DNA from: Hymenopellis radicata
Taxonomy: Eukaryota > Basidiomycota > Agaricomycetes > Agaricales > Physalacriaceae
DNA length: 64,000 nt
Direction: 5' to 3'
Assembly: GCA_015501595.1 (NCBI GenBank)
Contig: JADNRX010000045.1
Coordinates: 1 to 64,000 of the forward strand
Shown here: piece after piece, positions 56,489 to 64,000 of the stretch
Position numbering within the stretch: position 1 is the stretch's first letter
Layout: each line of letters begins with the position of its first letter
The notes under the pieces: generated by a model
Database searches by the model: none
The model's input: the letters and a program-made list of their open reading frames with translations, nothing else
What the model was told of the DNA's origin: nothing
Position numbers and translations under genes: made by a program

Positions 56489-56937
56489 TTTGGCCAACGC
56501 GCGATCTCCTCTGCCCACCACGGTGCGCAAGGAGATTGAAGAGACTATGAAGGCTGACTGGAAACTCCCTGGAGATGACGTTAAGCGTGCTGGTGCGCGA
56601 AGATTTCCTCTGTGCTTTCTTGGTGCTTACCGGACGAATGATAGCGTACTACGTCTCGTTTGGACCCCATGGCGCACGCACTCCAGGCGAAGGCAACAAG
56701 GTAAGCGATATCACGTCGATAACCTTGTATCTTTTTTAGATTTTCTTCGGTGTTGCTATCTGCATAGGAATCGCGGGTGTTCTCCAAGTTGTTATCAACA
56801 TGATGGCTAAGTCGATGGTACTTCGACTGATGCTCCTTCGCCTCCTTTCAGCTCCACCCGCACCGAGGACGATAACTAGCGAGTGGCAGAAGGCCAGCAA
56901 CGAGCGCGCACTTGAGCAGAAGATATTTTCTTGTTGA
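56489..56937 (+). pseudogene. Cytochrome c oxidase subunit IV (yeast COX5-like) 5'-truncated copy
   Basis: Exons 56489-56592, 56645-56700 and 56740-56937 join in frame through GT-AG introns to give EIEETMKADWKLPGDDVKRA, AYYVSFGPHGARTPGEGNK, IFFGVAICIGIAGVLQVVIN and PPAPRTITSEWQKASNE. This is the fungal COX IV/COX5 core: matrix part, single transmembrane helix and the TITxEWQxASNE intermembrane-space tail. The N-terminal mitochondrial presequence and first part are absent, and the C-terminus stops soon after ALEQKIFSC, directly at the junction with module A3. A functional housekeeping copy is expected elsewhere; this looks like a captured fragment. Confidence 0.65.
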
Positions 56938-57390
56938 CCCCCGACGGTGTATGATGAGGTGGGTTTCCAATCCTCTCGTCAACGCGCTGTTTCTAATTCT
57001 TTATGCTTCAAGGGTACTTCCGATGCCCAAGGTTCCTACCACGACAGTGCCAATGACCAAGCTGTCGTAGTCGACGAGGACACAGAAATGGCCCAGCCCG
57101 GCGGGAAATCTGTCGGTGTCCCACTTGAGCCTAGCAATGTCTCGCGCTCGAAGTTTGATGTGCGTCAATCTCCTCTACTACACTCGCCTGCGTGTTCTCA
57201 TTGCCGTTTGCTTAGATCACGAAATTCGCGCCATACCTCGTCGATTATGCTGAGGACGCCGTGCTCGCTGATCTCAATGATGCACTTGACATTAGGGACG
57301 GCGTTGAGGAGGGGGGCTGTATCGCGGCTTCAATGCTTGAGTTTCTGTTCTGCGTCGAGTTTTCTTTATCATCTTGCATTATGAAATGAT
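56938..57390 (+). pseudogene. HMG-like gene 3' half in module A3
   Basis: The HMG-box and basic exon are missing. Exon 2 (VDEDTEMAQPGG, VPLEPSNVSRSKFD) and exon 3 (FAPYLVDYAEDAVLADLNDA) remain with both introns, but a G insertion after GVEEG shifts the frame, replacing the conserved end LYRGF by an unrelated extension. The fragment abuts the COX IV relic. Confidence 0.8.
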
Positions 57391-58639
57391 ATCTCTCTAC
57401 CATGTACGTGCTTTCCCGATGCTTTCTAGTTACTGTGATACCCTGTCGTGTACTTGTCTTGCTTCTTCCAGCCGTGTTTTATATACTTATTTATCATCAC
57501 AATGTCTCGAACACGCAGGCACACCGTGAACTCGAGTTTCCAAAGGCGGTCAGGCGAGATTCCTTACCTCTCTGTAGGTTCCTGGAACTGGGTTAGAAGG
57601 AAGAATAACTGGCGTGGCTTGTGATGGTTGTGAGTTCACTACGCATCGTCTTGTGCTTTGCCCTCAGGCCTCAGCTTCGGACAGGCTGCTGGCCATTTAA
57701 AGGCATGCCAAAGTCGCACAATTCTCATAGACTCTCACACGTATCCGTGGTGGTGCGTTGAAGCCGATGAGGTTTATGGGGGGCTGTGTACGGTCCAACA
57801 AGTCAAGAAGCGCTGACGGTGGAGTCCTCGAGTCGCAGACAACTACCCAAGGGAGTTCACGTCCGACGGTTCATGAAACTAGTAAGAAATACCTGCGGGG
57901 CTGGGAAAACGAATGATTAATGAATATCGGCGGTACTTGACAGTAGAAACGCTCGGGGAACAAGCCACCTAGAAGGACCAAGGGCTTTAGAAAGCCGGTC
58001 TTTCTGACTGGCAACGGAACATTGACACAGCATCAGTGGCCACGAATCCGTGGGGAGGCCCCGCATCAGATTCATCATAAACTCCGAATTAAATGCTGCC
58101 TTAGTCAAACGAAATCGAACGGACACGACATCTGATACCGAACAATACATCCGACTTACAGTTTCCTATGCAAAGAAATGAGAAACGCCGCGCATACATA
58201 ACGGTGAAATGAGGTAGCAACTCGCCTGTCATGACAGTAGAGCGAAACAGCGACCCCACTGGGCAGTGGCTCTACGGAAAGTACCTGAAGGCGATGCTAG
58301 CAAACCCTTCGTTGACGTTGTAAGACGCGGAATCGGAAGGATTAGCATTCCCAGGCCGAAAACCAAAAGCCAGACTCCGGAGAATCGAAGATTTGCGTCG
58401 CGTATCATTCAATGACGATCTGGTAGACAACGCCTAGGATGCGAGTCGTACATGTTGGGCAGGCGAGGATGGGCGGTAATGTACGACATCGAACATAATT
58501 CTACGAATTTGTTGACTCCTGGAGTTCCCTGGAGGTGTAAGTCTAGCAGTGCCCCTGAGCAGGTGGAACGCGTTTTCGGATGACGGGCACTGGTGAATTA
58601 AAAAAATACAAAGGCAACAGTACGGCGGCACCGACGTCG

Positions 58640-58900
58640 CTGGCGTTAGTTTCCAGATGCGTTGGGTATCATTGACGAAGTGCTCCAGTAGAATCAACGT
58701 TTCAACGTCCAATGGGGATGTCACCATTCTTCAGCTTGGAGTGCCAGCAGCCGAAAGTTGAAGAACAGCGCGAAGCGGAAGTGACTCTAGTAGAGCTTCA
58801 ACACAACCACGGATAATGCTAGTCGGCCTGAGAGATCGAGCTCGTAGATACGGAGGTCGTGGTTGATGTTGTTCAAGAGGCTGAGCAGGTGATCGCGATG
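58640..58900 (-). pseudogene. F-box LRR fragment in module A3
   Basis: Third copy of the LRR fragment (LDVETLILLEHFVNDTQRI and upstream sequence); frame broken and no F-box. Confidence 0.5.
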
Positions 58901-59390
58901 GTTCTGACACGGCTTTTGCCGCGGCTTGTCTTCGTTCTGCATCGCCTCGTTAATCGAACGCAATCTGTCGTCCTGTTCTTGTTACTCAGTGTCAAACCCC
59001 AGCCTAATACTCTGCATTGCTTTATGCCATCAGTTCTCTCGGAGTCAGTCTGCTTTTTCTGATCCATCTGGACGAACGGACCAGCCATTGCGCCTTGCAG
59101 TGCGCCCTACAATTGTGATGATTATATTACCGCGCTGCGGTACTGGTGAGTCTTGCTTTCCGTACCGAGATCAATATCTCGGAACAGGTATGTTCGTAAC
59201 CCTCCGCTGGTCAAAATTTCGGAGCCATCGTTTCCACCCTTTTCCGGCTTCAAGAGGAGGCATTATCTCGCTTCAGCTCATGACTACAGTTCCTTTACAA
59301 TATGGATAATTGTGAGGCGTACTTGCGACGGCGGGAGTGTCATGCACGGGTCCGTAGGCAATGGCTCCAGCGCTACTGTGGTCGTCGTAC

Positions 59391-59397
59391 TATAAAA
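59391..59397 (+). promoter_or_regulatory. TATA box of the A3 cysteine-rich gene
   Basis: TATAAAA 103-109 nt before the ATG at 59500, position conserved with A2. Confidence 0.55.
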
Positions 59398-59499
59398 CCT
59401 CTAGGTGGCTGGCAAGTTATTTCATCATCTCCTCAGCTCTCTTCTTTCTACTCCCTCACAAGCCTTAATACTACCCTCTCGCTCTCGACGCAATTCGAA

Positions 59500-60001
59500 A
59501 TGTGCTGCCTCCGCCAGTACGCATGCCTGTTGTCCTTGAGAATAACGAAGCTCACTTTCTTGCAAGAGTTCGCAACGTGTACACCCAATGTGGTCACGGC
59601 GTAACCCTGGTGTGTGTTCTTCTTCAACCTCCCGTTCTTATAATGACACCATTTTACAACTAGCCAGATGAAATGGTAGAACACTGCATACTCGCATACT
59701 TCTTACGCTGACATGTCCGGTCTTCAGATCAACTGCGAGAACTCCAAATGTCGCTGGAGTCCCTTCCACCCTCTGACGTGCAAACCTCCCAGCTGCCTCA
59801 GGACTTGCCGGCAAAAGTAGGCTGGCATTAACCTTGTTACCCAAGCTATCCACTGACACGACTTCCGTACTTTAGCAAGACGTTCCCTCAGCAGTACAGT
59901 GCGTCACCTCTTCTTTCATTCTAGTGTTTCTCTCAGACATAATAGATCCACACATCAATGCACTGTGCCCCGCTTGTTGCTCGTCAGTAGCACAGCAGTA
60001 G
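59500..60001 (+). CDS. Small cysteine-rich (zinc-binding-like) protein, module A copy 3
   Basis: Exons 59500-59516, 59567-59609, 59664-59675 and 59728-59816 encode MCCLRQVRNVYTQCGHGV, PDEM, then a DC/NC-type block ending HPLTCKPPSCLRTCRQ, retaining the extra TCRQ lost in A2. Introns 1-3 match A2. The fourth intron (from 59817, branch-like CACTGACAC) can end after GCAAG at 59879, leaving an open frame to HINALCPACCSS and the stop at 59999-60001; splicing at the earlier TTTAG stops soon. Near-identical to A2, so a recent duplicate. Same inferred metal-binding fold, function unknown. Confidence 0.6.
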
Positions 60002-60344
60002 ACGCCTAGCCACGAGCATGCATTTTTCGAGCCTGTTCGCTACGTTACCTTAGACTTCATTTAATTTGTTTGTACGACTTAGATTAGATTTTGCATAGTC
60101 CCCTCTACTAGTAGACCATTGCGAGCCCCGACTCGACTATAATGCTACGTACTTGTGCTTTATTGACCGATGTACCTCAACATGAGCGCCGGAAAGGTTG
60201 CCGTCCTGCCGTCCTTGCACCTGATCACTTCACTTGCGTCGCTCAGATTCTTTCGTTGGGCGGGTATCCTGGCGTGAGATCATTCCCCGCCGTCGCGTGC
60301 GCCGTGCATGTGACAGTCGTGCGTTTTTGCGACCTAGGCGCGTA

Positions 60345-60490
60345 CCATTTAACATAAGTACTGATCCGCGAACATCACATCAGCACAGAACGCAGTCAAT
60401 GCTGAATTTAAGGAGACTCACTGTAACAATTTGCATATGCTCAAGGGCCGGGATGAGCGACTCAGCGTGCGTCTGAGTGTCGAGGTCCAT
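60345..60490 (-). pseudogene. 5' fragment of a DUF6533 gene
   Basis: ATG at 60488-60490 opens a 23-codon exon (MDLDTQTHAES ... LEHMQIVT) followed by a GTGAGT donor and the start of a second exon (TACTT), closely matching the first exon of the gene at 60805-62427. Sequence then passes into module A3. The upstream 150 nt (ATGGGTCGGCACC, ACCGATGGG near 60635) also match the promoter of the intact gene near 62590-62610, so promoter plus exon 1 were duplicated and then cut. Confidence 0.65.
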
Positions 60491-60804
60491 GGTAAGTAGT
60501 AGGTTACCGCTTGAACGGGAATGCTCTAGTCAAATACAGAAGAACAGTTCTCGAACCTGCGCAAATCTCTGCTTACGATGATGCCTCTTCCCGAATTCAG
60601 TTTAGACGAGTGTCTGCATAGCACTGTGAATGGGTCGGCACCCTGACCGATGGGGGAATATCAACGTCCTTTCGGCTGAGATTTCAGCCCACATTTAAAT
60701 CTCAGATGGCAGCGCCCAAGTGCTTGAGCAATGGCGCAACATTCGCCATTGGATTGAGGTATGATAATGTACAGGTAAGAGCATACAGAGCACGAGACAT
60801 GGTA

Positions 60805-62427
60805 TCACAACGGCATATCATCCTCGTCATAGTCCTCTCTCGTATGAAGATGCTGTGATCTGAAGCGCATAGGTCCTGCGCTCACGGTGCTAAGGTCGCC
60901 CACCATACTATAAGTGTCCACACTCCCAACAAGGTCCTTTTTGGCTTGCATGCGGATATTGATGATAACGCGGCACGTCAAGACAGCATGGATGACGCGT
61001 TCAAAGCTGGTAAGGACAAAAGAAGGTCGTCAGAAAGCCTCAGCGGGAACGAATCGAACTACTTACAACGAGAACAGGTTGGCAAAGTCGTGCTAATAAG
61101 TGTATTAGTACCTAGATTCAAACGGAAATCTCGAACTCACCGGGAGAACACGAATGATGACAACATTGATGGTAGATAAAACTTGAGGACAGTCAGAACC
61201 TAATAGGGCGGACGAGATGACCACATCTCCGTACCGAAAAGATATAGATAATAGAGGATGCCTGTCCGATTTAGATCAGAAACGAGCACGCATACAAAGA
61301 CCAGGACGTACCGTCCTTCAGAATCCCTGCTAGCAGATGTGGGGTACCAGCATGCACGTTCCGAACTGTTAAGATTACATTAGGATTCTCATGCAGGCGA
61401 GCGTCCTGCAGTCATTTACATTCACTGTATGCCTTTATTGCCATCAACAGGAGCATGACTAGAGAAACACGAATGAATATGTTGTTGGCTGAAGTTGAGG
61501 CGAAAGGCAGCTCACCACCCTCATAGATCATTAACAGGATCCAACACCATGATAGAATGGGATTGCCTGCGGTCACCAAACAGCCTTGGAAGTTTTCGAT
61601 GGGAGGAATCCCGACTACGGAGGAAAACTCAGAGGCGCCGTGCGCAATTCGTCCGACGTGGATGACTCACAGCGCATGGACTTCAAGAAAATACCCATAA
61701 AAGTGAAATCGGGCGCCCAGCACGCAATATAGAATATAGGTAAAGCGAAGGTGAGTACGCGATTACGGTTCCAGACAGCCCATGTTCGGATCGTTAAAAT
61801 AACTGAACGATATCGGTGAGATTACGCATGAAGTAACGTAGACCACTAACCTTCCGCCATAGCGAAGCTTATTGTGAACATCCCTTGACGAGATGAGGAA
61901 CAATCAGGAGGCTGGGGGTCACAACGTACATCCTGTACTCTTGTATGCGAGAGAGCACTGATTCAAGGTCATGTTTGGGGTAAATTGATCTATGGTCGCT
62001 CCATCAGCGAGCAGACATTCAATGCTTGAAGAAACATACGCCAAAGGACGAGAACGGCGTCGACAAAAGGAAGATATCTCGTCAACAAATAGAGTATCTT
62101 GGTGATATTCCAGGCCGAGGGCCAGATGAGGGTCACCTCTTGCTCGAATGTCAAGATGTACTCGTGAACCTTGGAAATAATTCAGCGGGACTGGACAGGA
62201 CGAACGCTACGAGACCTGGACGTACAAGCAGGGCGGTGGATGCGACTGATTTTCAAACCGAATATGTAAGCCGCGAATTGGTCCTTGGACGTTGTTCGAT
62301 CTCACCATCAAAGTACTGACCCGGGCATATCAGTACCATACTAAGCAGCTGACGCCAGGCTCACCGTAACAATCTGCATATGCTCCAGAGCTGTAATGAG
62401 CGCGCGCGCTTGGGCCTGGGGATCCAT
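60805..62427 (-). CDS. DUF6533 domain seven-transmembrane-like protein
   Basis: Predicted 311 residues in 14 exons, start MDPQAQARALITALEHMQIV, stop at 60805-60807. Exons 1-6 have sizes 63, 10, 20, 130, 60 and 33 nt, identical to the gene at 19274-20858, and most later exons also match (99, 39, 27, 41, 26 nt). The total is a multiple of three. Signature sequence: YILTFEQEVTLIWPSAWNIT and KILYLLTRYLPF; then WMFTISFAMAE, LTIRTWAVWNRNRVLTFALP, and the last helix region VIHAVLTCRVIINIRMQA. The acidic C-terminal tail (REDYDEDDMPL) is longer than in the other copy. Membrane protein of unknown role. Its promoter is shared head-to-head with the thioesterase at 62952. Confidence 0.88.
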
Positions 62428-62951
62428 GGCAAGCGGGAGTTCGCCAGGAAGATGACAGACACCAAGAGACTCAAGTATGGGACCGACTCCCGTAAGTCCT
62501 CGCCACTTGACCCATCCCATCTCTGATCATGATGGTGCCCTTATTCGAATCCTGATTAGAATGTCACGTATACAATACCGAATGAATGGGTTGCCGGCAC
62601 CGACCGATGGGAAAGTAACAAACGCGTGGCTTCATCGGAATTTTTGATGCAAGCTGGGATACTGCGTATGCTGTAATTGATCTGGAGATCAACGGAAAGT
62701 GACAGCGGCCATGGAAAGATGAGGCGTGCAAGTACTAGTGTATGCGATGTGATCGTGGTAAGTACGACGAAGATTTACGCACCCCGAGGAGTTTGCCGGC
62801 CTAGAGCGGCTTCAATCAAGCTAGTGGGTTTTGAGTGGGTTGATGCGCGACAAGCGCTCGGTTCGCTCGGATATAGACTAACACGCCGCTCGCTCATTTA
62901 CTTCCACCTGGCTTTGGGGAAAGCTTGTTTTCTTACTTACTCTGCTCACCG

Positions 62952-63727
62952 ATGGCCCCGCCTCCTATTGACATATCCAAAGTTACTGGTAATGCACCAG
63001 ACAAGGTCAAGAATGTGCTCTCGGATCTTAGGTTCTTTGGCTATGACCTCGACGACAATGGGCACCACAACCGATTCGGGAACAACGTTTTTGCTGGGAT
63101 GTGGCTGGCGGAGGTCTCTTCTACAACCAACGATGAAGAGCCTACTAAGAACGAAGTAAAAGCAGCCTTCGGTGTTGTGGTGGATGAATGTGAGTACACA
63201 TCGCCGTATCCACGTGTCAAAAGCTCAGTGGCGCTGCGCAGCCATGCTCAACGGACTCACGACGCTTCACGGAGGTTGCTCAGCGTTCATGATAGACCTG
63301 TAATCAAATCCCATCTCTCTGTGGTCCCTTACTGATGCTCCTCAAGGGGGACTACACTTGCTCTGCTCGCATATGCTTTGATTTACCCGAAAGACTCACC
63401 TGGCGCGCATACCGTTTCCCACTCTATGACCGTATCGTTTCATAGTCCGGCTTTGATGTGAGTGCCTTCCAACAGATATCCGCCTCCCATCTGATTTCTC
63501 TCCAGAGGGGAGGAACTCAAAGTCATTGGCAGAACCGTGTCCGTGGGAGGAAAGTCTATGACTGCTCGATGCGAGGTACGTTTCGATTTACCATCGCACT
63601 GTCAAACGTCGACTGATTGAACCTTTCCTGCCAGATTTGGAGCGTAACGAAGAAACGGCTGGTAGCCTCTGGGATACAGAACAAGATGATACCCCCGCCA
63701 GCACATGCCAAAGCTGCGAAGCTGTGA
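62952..63727 (+). CDS. PaaI-type acyl-CoA thioesterase (hotdog fold)
   Basis: Predicted 189 residues in five exons: 62952-63189, 63242-63299, 63347-63457, 63506-63575, 63635-63727; all GT-AG and total a multiple of three. The hotdog signature LNGLTTLHGGCSAFMIDL matches the 4HBT/PaaI motif (NGxGxxHGGxxxxLxD), with HGG shaping the active site and the later Asp as likely catalytic residue. After it come SMTVSFHSPAL, GEELKVIGRTVSVGGKSMTA and IWSVTKKRLVASG, the strands that close the fold. Expected to hydrolyse acyl-CoA thioesters; like human ACOT13 it is of small, single-domain size. The C-terminus (PPPAHAKAAKL) ends in AKL, a variant of the peroxisomal targeting signal SKL, so peroxisomal location is possible. 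Confidence 0.88.
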
Positions 63728-63739
63728 GATGCCCCATTT

Positions 63740-64000
63740 ACCTTCGCCGGATGTAGTAGACATCTAGAATAGGTACTGCATGTACCATAGAAGTGGTACA
63801 ACCCGAAAGCGATGTTCCTTCCACAGACTCCTACATCACAAAAGGATGTCAAGACAGCATGTCATCGTACCTCGAGAACACCCATCATCAAACTTGGTGA
63901 TTCGGGATCACATTGTTCGTCTGATCTTGTTATTAACATTGTTAAGCTTACCCATCGCCGCCGACTGTTTCTCTCATGACCATCATATGCATATCATCAA
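63740..64000 (-). other. Possible gene end or fragment at the right edge
   Basis: On the minus strand a donor-like GTACGATGAC (about 63869) and a GTACATGCAG donor (about 63786) enclose a piece reading GVCGRNIAFGLYHFYG, with hydrophobic character. A continuing frame would run antisense to the last exon of the thioesterase. The family is not recognised and the gene, if real, continues beyond the window. Confidence 0.25.

Larger units (their letters stand above)
56938..60360 (+). repeat. Repeat module A, copy A3
   Basis: Begins inside the HMG-like gene at the end of exon 1 (GGTGTATGATGAG plus donor), then follows A2: exons 2-3, 3' flank, middle segment (57610-58900) and cysteine-rich gene (59500-60001), ending in the GTGCTTTATTGACCGATG flank and running into the truncated DUF6533 gene near 60345. 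Confidence 0.85.

Noticed and set aside
63556..63852. 98-codon minus-strand frame at the right edge
   Set aside because: Most of it is antisense to exons 4-5 of the well-supported thioesterase; only the outer part was kept as a low-confidence edge feature.

Overview
The window is eukaryotic and almost certainly from a mushroom-forming basidiomycete (Agaricomycetes). Genes are split by many 43-60 nt introns with fungal splice signals. The recognisable families (DUF6533, DUF6535, DUF7918, short F-box/LRR proteins, thaumatin-like protein, berberine-bridge-type FAD oxidase) are typical of, or expanded in, that group. No rRNA, tRNA or CRISPR array was recognised. Exon models were built by hand from GT-AG/GC-AG signals, reading-frame continuity and family motifs; several close to exact multiples of three.

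Layout. 1-1.4 kb: partial DUF6535 membrane gene. 2.7-5.4 kb: HMG-box relic and an F-box gene. 8.1-12.0 kb: first copy of a recurring module ('A') carrying an HMG-box-like gene and a small cysteine-rich gene. 12.8-13.5 kb: thaumatin-like secreted protein. 13.6-18.4 kb: repeat module 'B' split by a 1.17-kb transposon with inverted repeats, then a partial A copy. 19.3-23.4 kb: intact DUF6533 membrane gene and an intact MFS drug/polyamine-type transporter. 22.6-25.3 and 32.9-36.0 kb: two more B copies, the second carrying a truncated MFS gene. 26.3-32.1 kb: two blocks of old, reiterated exon/intron-like sequence. 36.3-40.4 kb: second A copy. 40.7-46.4 kb: two related F-box genes flanking a DUF7918 gene. 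48.7-56.3 kb: P450, convergent FAD oxidase and a decayed MFS transporter, a possible small metabolic cluster in which every member has a broken frame. 56.5-60.4 kb: cytochrome c oxidase subunit IV relic joined to a third, partial A copy. 60.8-63.7 kb: second intact DUF6533 gene, head-to-head with a PaaI-type thioesterase.

The main theme is segmental duplication. Module A (HMG-box-like gene, F-box LRR fragment, TATA box, cysteine-rich mini-gene) is present up to three times, and module B three times. Most other neighbours are decaying paralogues, so this looks like an accessory, duplication-prone chromosomal region. The best candidates for undescribed biology are the paired HMG-like and cysteine-rich genes, the cysteine-rich gene's tandemly duplicated last exon, and the reiterated exon cassettes at 26-32 kb.
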